64,000 bases of DNA, from the NCBI GenBank assembly GCA_900239685.1, contig OENT01000382.1, forward strand, positions 60,923-124,922, written 5' to 3'. This document shows, in pieces, positions 49,213 to 61,438 of this stretch. The DNA is from Rotaria macrura. Lineage: Eukaryota; Rotifera; Eurotatoria; Philodinida; Philodinidae. A model generated the notes under the pieces. It was not told where the DNA came from. It made no database searches and saw only the letters and a list, made by a program, of their open reading frames with translations. The stretch's first letter is position 1. Each line of letters begins with the position of its first letter. Position numbers and translations under genes: made by a program.

Positions 49213-51090
49213 TAGCCACAGCTTGTCATGGTTCAAGATCTGTATAATAGTCATCACACCTTTTGGGAAAAAATCAAGACATTTTAAGGGCTATTTAATA
49301 TAGTATACTATTGTTGAGGATGAAAGCTACCGAAAAGTCTGCCCGTCAATGATAATTCATTGAAATAACTAGATTGTATTTCTTCGAATACATATTTCGA
49401 GTTCTGCTTTTCCCTTTTCGTTCCTTGTCTCTAATTATGCGTTTTTTTTCCTCGGGCAAATGGCATTGAAGAAGGAGCATTCCTTCTTATTGCATTGTCA
49501 TTTGTTTCTAGTCGAAATCATATTTTTATCAGGAAAAAAGCCAAAAAAACGAAATAAGAATAAATCTACATACTCGTACTTTGCAAGATTCTATATCTAT
49601 CTTTTCAGCACTCTATGCATTTTCCTTCATCAAGCTTCCTTCCCACCTCCTACTTATCCTTTTGTTGATATTTCTGCTCTTCGCTCATATAGAATTACCA
49701 TTTTATAGATAAGCGAATAAAAGCGTTTACAAACAAACTTAAGTGAATCGTCTAAATTGTTGAAATAAGGAAATACAATATTTATATAGTTACACAAGAC
49801 CGGATATCGCATGATATAGATATTGACGAAACACTGGTCATAATCACTAATGATAAAATAACTGCTTTCAAACATCAATTAGTTCGAAATAATCAAAATT
49901 TAAATTGATTACAAGAAAACAAAATACACCAAATAGATTAAAAAAAGTTCAATACCAACTTTCTTTTTATAGAAAATAGTCAATGCATATTTTCATAAAA
50001 GTTTTAAGAAACGTTGATTACAGTAAAATGAAATGTCAAGATGAGCTATATGTGATCCCACGGAGATGCATTCTTGAAAAATCAGGATGTTCTGTCAAGG
50101 GCAGGAAAATCAGGGAAGTAGAACCACTGCGATACCAGTGAATGTAAAACAAAATATATACCCATTCAAAACTAAAGCTTTTTTCTTGATTTTTACTAAT
50201 GACAGATTACTAATTTGATTTTTACATGGGGTCAGGTGGAAATTGCTCTACTCCACCACAATTATTTAGGAAATGATACTTCATTCATCTTTCTACATCG
50301 TATATTTAAAGTAATTGATCTCATACGACACAGTAAGAATCATTCTTTAACTAATTAAGTTCAAGTAGTATATATTATGCGCTCAAAACTTTCAAGCAAT
50401 GTCCAGCTGTTCAACAAGCGTTATGCGACATGATCACCTGATGCCACGCACACATACACGAGTCTTTTATTGATTGGGTGAAAATTAGAATGTGAGAAAA
50501 AAAACAAGAATAACTAGCGTTTCGAAAAGCATTTGTCATGAAGATTAACAATCAAATGATAGTATATCTGCACTTTTAAGTTATTTTTCATTTATTTTTA
50601 GGTGTCAATCTTTTTCTATAGCCAATGGGTACTTTATAAAATATGTTGGTCAAACATTATTTTACGCACAAAAACGTTTTTCGAAACAATATCATCACAT
50701 CACGACTTGTCTTATTTTCTTCTTGTGCAATATACTCAATAAATACAAGTTACATGAAAATGACAAGACTCAAATTAAAGTTTCCTAAGTGTATGCACTC
50801 GGAAATAGATTTTTTGACTCGTAATATGACTGACATACGTTTAAAATAGACTAAATAATCAGAAACTACATGAACTAAGTAAGAAGAATAATAACAGGAG
50901 CCAATTCAATATTTTTCATTTATGGCGGAAAGATTTGTAAACATTGATTTCAAATAGTGAACATTTCCATGGAAGTACGCCACCAACATCCTTCGAATGT
51001 ATGATTTAAAATGTTTTATTGTCGAATATGGAGAATATCTAATTATTCTATGTTATTCAGTTCTCTATTCTTTTTTGTTAGCTTATTTTT
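49213..51090. other. AT-rich stretch with no gene seen
   Basis: Plus- and minus-strand frames near 49460-49880 are AT-driven. No supported feature. Confidence 0.45.
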
Positions 51091-51113
51091 GTGTACTCAA
51101 AAAGTGAGTACAC
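51091..51113. repeat. Perfect short hairpin in a repeat-like patch
   Basis: GTGTACTCA, 5 nt, TGAGTACAC. It heads a patch (to about 51320) whose wording (TCCGACTGTCGGCCCGTTC, then GAGCTGAAATTTTG) resembles dispersed repeats seen in many genomes. Element boundaries are not defined. Confidence 0.45.
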
Positions 51114-51320
51114 CACGAAAATCGGTCAGTGTGTCCGACTGTCGGCCCGTTCATTCGATTACTCTTCATAATTACATATGATTGAGCTGAAATTTTGCGC
51201 ACAGAATTGTCTCATCAATATCTAGGTCGAGTTCGAAGATGAGAAGGATCAGTCTAGAAATGACTGAGTTATCGAAAAAATTCTCATTTTTGATCAGACC
51301 ATCCGTCAGGGAGGGTACAT

Positions 51321-54300
51321 AGATTTTTCAAAACAAAAACTTTTTCTCTGAATTATCCACAACATATATAAATCAACTTAGTTTTTAACGCTGATTCTGA
51401 ATCTGATATTAGTTTTGAAAAAAAACCGTAGTTTTCTAACGAAACATTTACTGAAAAAGGTCTCAAAATACACAAAAACTGCATCTAGAAACCAAATTGC
51501 CTAGATATGTCTCAGATGACCAGCAGTGTTGGGGTTTCCAAAAAATGTTTTCCGCGACACTTCTTCCGTGCACACATTCTAGAATGACTGATTTGTCTAA
51601 TTCACTTTTTGAAGTACACATAACTGTCGGATTTAAGTCCGAAGTTTTCACATTTATTTATGAACTACAATTGAGAAGTATAACTTTTCAATTGAATGAC
51701 TCATTCCTTTTCACACAGTTCCATGGTTGAAATAATTTAACCTTGTCGTCATCATCATGATAACCGCGATGATTACGACAAAGAAATATTTTTTTTCTAC
51801 GCATTTTTTCCTTCTTAAACGTACATCAGGTTTTTCTTTTGCGTGCAACTAATTATTCGAAACTGTGAAGTCTGATAATAAAAAGTAAACTGATATAAAT
51901 AGATATTCGATGATTTCACTATTATTGAGAAACTAGTAATTCCAGAACATTTACACTTATGTTTAGAAATGCCGAAGAATGATGATATCATATTCGGATT
52001 TTGTTTATGAAAATGTGTTTCTAATTAAAAGACGCTTTGGTTCAATTAACTTTCTAGCAGGAAGAAACAGTCGAAAGTTATACGATCAAACAGATGAGAT
52101 GGAATTAAGCAAAAGATTTTGATGATAAATATTCTATGATAAAGATTTCTTATATGCCAATTCGATGAACTAGGCCTATAATTTGGATAAAGACTAAACT
52201 CTGATTATTGAAACACAGAAACAAAAGTCATAATAGTTTTAGTTTTTTCTTCTCAGAATTATCATATTCGCAAACCAACGATCATTTACTGATACTCTAC
52301 ACGTTAAAGGAACATTTTCCATAAAATAAAACTAGACATGCTGAGAAAACCATGCACAGCAAATGTAGATGTCATCTTCTCTAAAAAAATGAGCTGTAAG
52401 TTATAATACAATACAGAGATTAATATTTGATGAAAAACCATTTCCTCCTGTAATTTTTTCTAAGTTTAATATCTTTGATATATCCTTAATTTTCACATTG
52501 ATCCGATACAATCAACATACTCGAAGCATCGAAGATTAAATATTACATAGTGCTGCAATTTATTCTGAAACGATTTACGTCTACTTATGTTTTCTTTATC
52601 AATGATTTATCGAGATCGAATAATTGACACATCATTCTATCTTACAAATATTAGAGATACTATTAAACTATTCTTAGTTTGGAGAAACCTGAGTCTGATT
52701 ATAATATGCTGTCTCATAATATTGAAGGGTACATGAAATATATTTTGACAGAATAAGATTGACATTTGGTGACATCGCGATAATTATGTGAAAAATATTT
52801 GTACAGATCAATAAGTACTATCAGAAATGTCTCGAAAACTATTGCAACTAGTTGTTGATACGTTAATAATCATGTCTTATCGATCGTCAAAACATTTTTG
52901 TGATTCACATAGAATAATCGATTATAGATATGCTGATCATGACGATCTTCTCATTTCAATGATGAGTGGATATCAAGGATTAGCTAGGTTTTTGCGGCGC
53001 TCTTTTGCATGAATTAAATATCAATTAGTTTGAACGATCGTATAAATACTAATAGAATTTTTCATAACAACTAACTAACTAACTAGACTAGAACAGTGTT
53101 CTTTGTCTGTATACGATAGATTAAGGTAAACCAATTGTATGCGTTGCCACAGGACATCGGCGGTAATGCTCAGATTTATACTGGTGAATAAAGTTGATTG
53201 CCACTATTTTCCAATCCTTTTCAAGGCCAGTCTGACATTTAGTTACTTTTAGATGTATGCAAATGTTGTTCAACCATTGATTCTTATCTCAAAGCATCTG
53301 AATCATGTTTTGTCAAAAGATATGTAATGCACTCTTTAATTTTATCCAATATTTTACAATTATAGGCAATAGTTTATTCAAACTAAGGATTTAATAACAG
53401 CTAGACTTGTGACAGTTCGCGAACTGAGAAATGGTATCAGTCATCAGTACACTTTTGAAAAGTACTGGAATCCAAATCTTAAATGAACCCACTTTATAAA
53501 ATAAGAACGAACTCTTTCAACTATGGACTATCAGTCGTCAAATAACAGCATCTCTCATGTATATATATATATATAAGATAGATTGATGTGACAATCATTC
53601 GATTTCGATAAATCATTGATAAAGAGAAATTAAGTAGATGAAAATCGTTCTTGTATAATGTGAATAACTTTTAATTTATATTTATATTGGCACATTCGAA
53701 TTTTTCATTATTGCATACCAATGAATATTCTTATGTAAATCGTTCGTTCTTAATTAAATGTATTTTGAATCTTTCAATTTTTTCATATGATAGCAGTTGA
53801 ATTTGCCAAACAAAAGATGTATCTTTCGTGAGATGAACCCGCCCCCCCCCCTCCGCTTGACACTGACTCGATTTCAATAACTAGTTTTTCAAAATTAATT
53901 CTTGTCCCAGATGTAAATTTGTCTTCGGGATGAAAACATGAAATGAAAAATGCGTTTCAAAAGAAATGAGAATCGGTTAACGCTACTTAGCTCACCCGTG
54001 TCGAATTCGTTGACTAAGAAACTTGCTTGAAAAAATACGTATCTGAATCGTGAACGTTTTACAAATCAAAAATGAAATAGGTACGCTAAGATTCCGCGAG
54101 CAACGATAAATAAAATAACACTGCCATCTGACAGATCATGCAGATGATTAATAGAATCCGAAGGGAATTATCCGATAAACGTAGAATAATTGTCTATGTC
54201 AGTGAGGTCAATACTCGATTCATTGTTTTCTTTGTGTCATCTTGATCATTTAGGTTCATTATTATTTTTTTGTATAGACTAATTCTTAGCTTGAAGATTT

Positions 54301-54347
54301 TTTTCACAATGAACTGCTAGTATCAACGATAAGTCAATAAATAAAGT
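51321..54347. other. AT-rich stretch with simple repeats
   Basis: No supported gene. It contains an (AT)n tract at 53559-53575 and a C10 run at 53842-53851. A 61-codon frame at 52827-53012 is not supported by anything else. Confidence 0.45.
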
Positions 54348-54353
54348 TTTTAT
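54348..54353 (-). terminator. Poly(A) signal of the GPI-protein gene
   Basis: AATAAA on the minus strand, about 22 nt after the stop codon. Confidence 0.55.
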
Positions 54354-54374
54354 TATTAAAATCAATAGAGAATT

Positions 54375-55282
54375 TTAAATATTGAAAATAAAGAATAGAA
54401 AAGCTGATAATAATATTTGCGGATTATGTAGTATTTTAATGCTTGAACTTGTCCTTGTTGTTGTTGTTATCGTAGGTTGTGGAATAAGTTTAGCTGAGAC
54501 TAGTTTTTCGATTACTTGTTGTGTATTTTCTTTTGAATTACACATGGGCTTATTACATGTATATATAACAGAGACCTGATCTTGAACGAGATCACCCATC
54601 GATGATTTTGTTAGTGTTAAACCATAGGGATTGTCAGTTGATCGTTTTTTAACACATGCTGAGTATATTATCATTCCGGTTCCATCGAATATCGATCGAC
54701 AAAATCCATCTGAACATGAAACAGATGAACCTGATGGATCTGCACACGTTAAACTTCTACTAGGTGCAGATGAATATAATTGATTAACCAACGAATTTCG
54801 GATTGTTTGATAATCAAATAGACGAACTAAAAGAACAAGAAGTAAAAGATTTTGTCTCTCTACTGATTTATTATTGAAATAAACGAACAATCGTCTCTGT
54901 AAAAGCTTTTGATAAGATCTACACCACAACTTGTTCCAAAAAAACACATTACATTTGCCATGCGTTGAACACGTACTTCATTAAACCAAATAAATGTTGC
55001 TTGGCTTATCTGTGGTTCCCCATTTGTCAGAACTAGTACTGAATCGTTTAAACCATCCATAAGTGCAAAAGTACTCTCGCTATGCGTATAATCTATACGT
55101 AAAATAAGCGAACATACTTCATCTACTGCAAGTGTACATCCAAATGTATTTAAATCTGTATCAGTAGTTAGATTAATAGAAATTGATCGACAACTTGTGC
55201 ATGATACTTTTGCATCACAAGAATTCATTTCGAAACTAAATATTAGTATGACCAAAGTCCACATAGTATTAACGTTTAACAT
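54375..55282 (-). CDS. GPI-anchored Cys-rich surface protein (Ly6/uPAR-like)
   Basis: Exons 55282-54889 and 54826-54375 join in phase over a 62-nt intron (donor GTTCGT, acceptor CTTTTAG) to give 281 residues. Residues 7-21 form a signal peptide (MWTLVILIFSFEMNS). The first Cys module has Cys28, 31, 49, 57, 113 and 119. The second (159-227) has Cys159, 169, 174, 189 and 222, and ends TCNKPMCNS, like the C-terminal Cys-Asn of three-finger Ly6/uPAR domains. A Thr/Ser-rich stalk (TITTTTRTSSS) precedes a hydrophobic C-terminus (ILLSAFLFFIFNI) with no cytoplasmic tail, as expected for a GPI attachment signal. It would sit on the outer cell surface; the partner is unknown. The donor is weak, and an alternative (GTGTAG, about 17 codons earlier) also fits the phase. 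Three-finger assignment is moderate; secreted and GPI features are clear. Confidence 0.72.
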
Positions 55283-56492
55283 CGTGTTTAAGTAATAAAA
55301 GTAAGACTGATAACAAAATTGAAGACAAAGCGTTTCATTTTATAGAATTCTGTAAAAAAACGAAGAGTTTGTCTTATGAATGATAGATAAGAATTATCTG
55401 TATATCTATTATTATCTTTTAACTTTGCCATGTTAACATTGACTCACGAAGAACGCTGTACTTTGTCGCTAACAAGATTCACATTTCTATAATATATTTC
55501 TCATTAGAAACAACAACGAAAGTTCATGAAACAGAAATTTTATTTATGTATTATTACGAACAAGACCAATCAAACGTGTGTGGAGCACGATAATTTCTGG
55601 ATTTGAACGTTGTTCCTGTATGACTGTTTATTTTTCAAATATAATTATTCCTTACCATCCTCAGTTATCTTCAACACGATAAGTCGCTGTATCTAAATTT
55701 TCAAGGAGAAAGTTTATCATATTCAATCAAGTTCATATATCAAATCTTTGCTAAATCGTATAAACATACTATTGTAAAAGTATAGTGATCTGTTTAAGAT
55801 TGTTTATTGATATTAGGCTTCTCATTAAATTATTCGAATACTTGAGAAAAATGAATATTTGGTTTTCTCACGGTCTCTTGAGCAACAAAAGCTTTCAACC
55901 AACCAGAAAATTTTTTTTTCTTTTTTCTTTCCGATAAAGACGTATTGAAAGAGAGAGAGAGAGAGATTGGAAAATAAAACGACAAAATAATCATTTCGTT
56001 TGTGAAACATAATTTGATTGGTAGAGATTTTCTATAAAACAAAATCTTTTTCTTTGAGCGCTCCTAAAACAAAGACATGAACATTTTTAAATTAAAAACA
56101 AATGGTAGAACAAGCCAATTTTCTACATAATGAAACGTCTCTGAACTCTTCATTAAAAATATAGATCGACAAAGATAAAAAGTGTCTCGTCAGAATATCG
56201 TATAAAATAAAGAGAAGAGAAATACAACGTAAACATATCATAACACGTACAAAACTGAGACTAATATCAATACAATAGAAATATGTGTCTTATTTGATGA
56301 TTAAGAAAGGCAAAGAAAACAAGCATTGACTGGCCATAGATACATTTGATAAGTTCTAAAATCTTTCTCTTTAATCTAATAGTTGATTCAAGTTTAATAT
56401 TATAAAAGAGGAGAATTCTTTAAAAAAAAGCATGTAATAATTTAGCAAAATATAATTAAAAATAAAAGTACTTGTTTAATGAAAGATACGTT
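55283..56492. other. Intergenic stretch with GA microsatellite
   Basis: No gene is seen. A (GA)n run lies at 55950-55966. It separates two minus-strand genes: the GPI-protein promoter and the 3' flank of the DUF1275 gene. Confidence 0.45.
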
Positions 56493-58693
56493 TTACTGTT
56501 CGACGACAGGTACAATTGATTCAGAAGCATTCTTTGAGGTTATACTATCGTTTTTTGTGTCATCAACAACGGTAATTGAGAGATTGAGATCTTCCAGAGT
56601 TGTTAATAGATTGTCTTCTTCATTGGATGGTTTCGTTTTCGCATGTTTTCTTTTGTTGAACCCTTTATCTGTATTCCCATCGACGACAAATTTTGGTTTA
56701 GGTGTTTTCTTTTTTTTATTTCTTTTCAAATGTTTCAAATTGACTGTTTTCATATTATACATAAGAAAGATTTTACAATAGCAAACATGAGCAATACCTA
56801 GGGTGCCAACAATGGCAGCTGCGATGAGCATTGCTTTGATAAGCAACAGTTGATATGCAAACCATCCGCAAACACCACCGATGACAAAACTTCCATACAA
56901 AGGACATAAAACTTTTAGTTTCCAAAGATGTTTACGAGTTCGTGGATAGAAGGCTGCTTGTCCCAGAACGAGACCAATATCTGTGAGAATACCTGTCATA
57001 TGTGTTGTACGGATGACAGCACCAGAGAACGTCGTACACATACCATTTTGTAGCCCGCATGAAAGAGCTACCAAATATGCACTTACCAAGAAAGATGCGG
57101 AAGTTCCTTTCAGACGTAATGCACTTTCCTATACGAAAAAGAAAATCAATCTATCGCAAAAAATCATTTTTTCGAACTTAATATATTCAATAATATTATG
57201 CATTTTGATTTTTTTTTACATGTGACTACGCAGAAAAATAAAAGAAACTTTGTTTTTCTTTTACGGAGAACGATCTCTTTAAGATTTCACAGAGTTTATG
57301 CTTTTTTGTTTTATCATGCAAAGAAACATCCTCAAAGATTGCCAGAGCTAAAAATATAGGTTTCTCTTGAAATAAAGAAACAAGATTGTTATGCTATGTG
57401 TCTCGAAATTTCTACGATACATGTTTACTTACTTCAAATAAATAAGCATAGGAAAGTGCAAACGATTCTAGAATTAATACCACACCATAAGATCGTTGAA
57501 TTCGAAATGATGAACCTCCGATTAGTGCTGCAGAAATGAAACTTCCGAATACGAATGAAATGACCATAAGTAAATAATGTAATGTCATGCCGATATTGCC
57601 CTTAGCCAATTCAATGACCATTCTCGATGTCGTACCTGTGAAGCCAGCTATTGAAGATTGTAACAGACTAACGATACACACAGTATTGACATAGCTTGTG
57701 ATGAACGATAAAAGGCATCCTAATATATTTAAGCCTAAAAATGGAGCAAAACTATAGGATCGAATGTGGATTGTTGGAGAGATGATCGTTGGACGACGAG
57801 CTCGAAGACGCACCGGAACGTTTTCGCCTAAATAAACATGACACTATAATAGCAATGTAGGTTTACGTATAAAAAATCAATGTCTAAACATTAACATTTG
57901 ACGAAAAACGCAATCTTGATGAAATTATTAACTTTACAGAATAATGAACTATGAACATTATCGTTTCTCTTGGGCGTTTCAAAAATAAATGTCGAAAGAA
58001 TTCATACGACATTGTAAAAACAATTATCCGATATACTCTTCAGTTCATAGTCAAAACCAATCTGAATGTAATCAAACGATGATTTTTCAATTGCAACTAT
58101 GACAATCATTTTTCACATGTTTCTGTATTATTTTTCCAGATAAACCTTACCGTGTAGCATTTTGAAATGCTAAAATACGTTGTGGTCACAATAAGTATCG
58201 ACTGTAGTTTTTTGTTCGTTGTTGTTTTTTTCATCGCACAGTCACATTCTATAAATTTACCTTCTTCCATGCATCGTGTATACAGATTTATTTAGTTGCT
58301 TCAGTATAGAGGCGACATTATTCAGTCGAGAATGTTTTTTCTTTTAAATATTTCATTTAGTTATTTACACTGAGCGAAATATTATACAAAAAAAAGACGA
58401 ATTTTTTCTACTTTCACTGAGAGTTTTAGATCACAGATACCTTTTAAATTACACAAAAGAACAACAAACCACTTGTCACACGAAAAAGAAAGCGATTAAA
58501 AAATTCTTTTTTTCTCTCTCTTGAGCTGACTGCAACCAATAACAAAAACAACATTTTTGTCAAAATACAATTTTTGAAGAGACTCGATACAATGAACACT
58601 TACTCTTTGCTTTATTTTCTTTTTTATTTTGAGTGCTTCAGTGTTTGATGATGATACAGATGAATGACAAATATTCAAAACATAAGACTGCAT
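56493..58693 (-). CDS. DUF1275 (YoaK) family membrane protein, four exons
   Basis: An integral membrane protein of the DUF1275/YoaK family, common in bacteria and sporadic in eukaryotes; biochemical role not established. Exons 58693-58604, 58169-58151 (19-nt microexon), 57827-57433 and 57128-56493 join in phase to give 379 residues; donors are GTAAGT, GTAAGG and GTAAGT. The first family half is FITSYVNTVCIVSLLQ followed by GFTGTTSRMVIELAKGN (about 78-114). The second contains GLQNGMCTTFSGAVIRTTHM then TGILTDIG (193-220), the hallmark of the family. About six hydrophobic segments span 64-288. Residues 295-379 are a basic then acidic tail that the short bacterial proteins (about 220-240 aa) lack. 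The N-terminal exon is inferred from splice sites; the alternative start is the ATG in the microexon. Introns and tail argue against bacterial contamination and suggest an old acquisition. Confidence 0.85.
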
Positions 58694-60064
58694 GTTTTTT
58701 AGAATGAAAATATTTAAAAATCTCTGATCCTACCCTACTACACGTAGTTGCTTGTAATAACAAGATATCATCCTCAAAAAGATTTTCTGAGGCGCATGGT
58801 TATTTAATGAAATCAAATTTTCGAAGAGGTTCAAACAATTATTTGATACATAAACTTAGCACAGTTGTATAATTTAGACATGTGCACACATACAGATCGA
58901 CAACATCGATAGTCTATGTTATATTTCTACACACCAGCCCATTCCTGTTCAGTGTAGCGAAGTGATCCTTTACTTTTGTTTAGCACGGGATCATCGACTT
59001 TCGAATTTTTATTCTTGTTGATATGAATTTTATTAGAAACGTATATATTTTCATGTATATTGGTAAATCAAGTAGAAATAAAAGTAGAAAAGAGAAGAAC
59101 GGAACAAACAAAAATAAAATACACGCTACTTTGGTTGCCCGTGTCTTAATTGAAATCAATAATTAGGTAAAAAATGATGAAAATAAAAGGCCATTCATCG
59201 TACATTCCAAGCAAAAAATCAGTAAAAACCAACAGAACGAGAAAAATATGAGAGTTTAAATCATTCTCATTGGTAAAGAAAAGAAAAAGAATAACCAAAT
59301 ACACACATATATGAAAATACATCCGATGAATATGTATATAATCCATTATTGATTTCAGACTAGTTGTGGTTATTAGTGTGCAGACATTGTAGAACTCAGC
59401 TAGATGAATGCAAAATGACCAATCAATAAAAATTAGTTGTCAACGGCTATTTATCACCACCCTGCGGTCTAGACGTCTTCATTAAAGTCGATATTTAAAC
59501 TCCTTTGGAAAAATAGATACTTGAATCTTCCACTTAGAACTGATATTCACACTTCACCTCATATCTTCCTCATTCAATAAACTTTAAATAACAGTGTGTG
59601 TTTATTTTTGGAGATTTTAGGTTTATGAATGATTTGAACTTTTAAAATCATGCTATCAGCATTATTGATTAAGACGTATATGAGTACAAGCATCTAAATA
59701 AATAAACATTTGAAGAAAAAATAATGGTTTCAATAGAATTTTTTTTAAATTGATTAAGATTACGGAATTTGATTAAACAAAATAATAATTAGAAAGAGTG
59801 AAAGAACTCGAATTGTTCGAGCACTCAGCATTGAATGTATAGAAAGTTTAGTTTGCACTAATTGCATTAAAAATAGACGAACTGTATTGAAACTGTTTTC
59901 AGTTACTCGAATACAAAATTTTCTTACTTATGTGCTCAACTACGATTTTAAGATCAATCTCACTGAGAAATAAATTCTTCAAATATACACAGTGAGATAG
60001 TTTTATAGACATAACAATACTCTTTCATTCTGTTTAGCTGTTAAAATGTCTCCGACTTCGATCT
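58694..60064. other. AT-rich stretch with no gene seen
   Basis: The upstream flank of the DUF1275 gene. Short frames only; no motif I can defend. Confidence 0.45.
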
Positions 60065-60317
60065 GCCCAGGTCCATCAAAACGGATATCCGTTACGGACC
60101 GTTGAGTGGACGCAGTTACACGGACCGTAATATCATTAAAATAAGCCCGTATACGGCCGTATTTTCACAGTATACGATCCTTTATTACTGTGCCCAGAGA
60201 TAGTACCGTATACGGAGCCGTATACTGTGAAAATACGGGCGTATACGGGCCTATTTTAATGATGTTACGGGCCATATAACTGCGTCCACTCAACGGTCCG
60301 TATCGTTCGACCTGGGT
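60065..60317. mobile_element. CGTATACG foldback element
   Basis: Arms of about 85 bp (60091-60175 and 60212-60303) are near-perfect reverse complements: ACGGACCGTTGAGTGGACGC pairs with GCGTCCACTCAACGGTCCGT. Repeated CCGTATACGG words fill the inner part. Edges read GCCCAGGTCC and CGACCTGGGTGG, matching the ends of the element at 13549-13884. GC-rich compared with its flanks, no coding capacity. Confidence 0.8.
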
Positions 60318-60398
60318 GGGTGAGCAGTAAGAGTATTGTGTATGGAGATTCATTAGTAAACTGTAAAAATCTATAGGTCTCAACTACATGTATGTAGT

Positions 60399-60475
60399 TT
60401 GGGTTGAGGGTGTGGTCTTTCATGATATCTCACACTCATACTCACACCACAACCACACCCACTCTCATTTGTGAT
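60399..60475. repeat. GGGTGTGG/CCACACCC-rich patch
   Basis: GAGGGTGTGGTC is followed 45 bp later by CACCACAACCACACCC, an inverted pair of GT-rich words. It could be a fragment of a dispersed repeat. It has too few units for a telomeric tract. Confidence 0.35.
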
Positions 60476-60721
60476 TTCAACCAGATACGCGCTCTCACCC
60501 CTGCTTCACCTAAAAAAATATCAACTGATACAGCGATCACTTTCTGAAGCTTACGTTATTTGATGACTCCTTCATATAGTTCTTGATGTCAAACAACTAT
60601 CTAATAGAAATATGAAAGGTTGATAGAAATTATTAAAACAGGAAATCAAATTAAAAGAGCTCAGAAAACTGATTAGTTAGGAGCTATAGCCATTCAAAAT
60701 TTGATATATACGTATGCAAGT

Positions 60722-61025
60722 TTATATTGTGACAAAGTTGACTGATAGTTTTTCGTATGTTATCTTTTCATAGTGCACAACCGCAGACTTGTTTATAGAC
60801 TTGCGTATTTCTCTATCACATATAGGATCAGAGGGATCCAAAAAGATATTTAATTCACATCCTTTCATGGAAGCATGATAATTGTCCTGGAAAGTGTGTG
60901 ACAAGAGTTTTAACTGGCTTCTTTTAAATAGTATATATGAACATCAACATTTGCTACGTTCAATCTCAAACGCAAGAAATCACAGCTACCAAGATTGATA
61001 TAAATGAAAAGGCACATGTCTTCAT
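60722..61025 (-). CDS. Small secreted peptide, two exons
   Basis: The ATG at 61025 opens MKTCAFSFISILVAVISC, a clear signal peptide, which then hits a stop unless spliced. GT dinucleotides at three consecutive codon starts (intron starts 60989, 60983 or 60971) all preserve phase with the acceptor CTTTCCAG before exon 60886-60722. That exon encodes DNYHASMKGCELNIFLDPSD, PICDREIRKSINKSAVVHYE, then KITYEKLSVNFVTI and a stop. The mature peptide is about 55 residues with two cysteines and is moderately basic in its middle. I do not recognise the family; hormone, defence or matrix roles are all possible. Which donor is used is undecided (GTAGCT, GTGATT or GTTTGA, none ideal). The codon usage of exon 2 and the signal peptide support a real gene. 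Confidence 0.5.
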
Positions 61026-61224
61026 GCAATGGCTCACATCAATCGGAGAATGCTGCACTTGAATTATTAAACCACCGTAGATCTTTCAATCTCGTCTCTA
61101 TGTCTAAGCCAGCTTAAATACGTGTATTCACTTTATTATCATGCGGTCCGGTCTTGGATCTATTGAATTCCGTTATTCGAATCGGTATCTGCAACCCATG
61201 GCAAAAAAAACAAGGATATATTCA

Positions 61225-61437
61225 CTGCGAAACGCGTTAATGCTGGCCGATCTAACGCATTTCGCAGCGTTTCCCATGAAGAGAAGCGTATAAAACCCTT
61301 TTTCCACTTACTCAAAACGCGTTTCGGAACCAGAATTCCCGAATGAAAACGAAAATTTTATCGTCTCGCGGCGTTTTTAACCGGTTTAGAAGCTACGAAA
61401 CGCGTTAAACCGGCCAGCATTAACGCGTTCTGCAGCA
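61225..61437. mobile_element. MITE with GCGTTAATGC terminal repeats
   Basis: The left end CTGCGAAACGCGTTAATGCT and the right end, reverse-complemented, CTGCAGAACGCGTTAATGCT form terminal inverted repeats, with further AACGCGTT words inside. About 210 bp. The right edge lies 1-2 nt from the stop codon of the glycosyltransferase, so the gene's 3' UTR must run through it. Confidence 0.65.
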
Positions 61438-61438
61438 T

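Noticed and set aside
52827-53012. 61-codon plus-strand frame beginning MSRKLLQLVVD
   Set aside because: It could be a microprotein, but nothing beyond its length supports it.
60399-60475. GT-rich words resembling rotifer telomere repeats
   Set aside because: Only one or two irregular units in opposite orientations; not an interstitial telomere array.
60937-61062. Plus-strand 41-codon frame starting MNINICYVQSQ
   Set aside because: It is the shadow of the signal-peptide exon and intron of the minus-strand gene at 60722-61025, which has better support.
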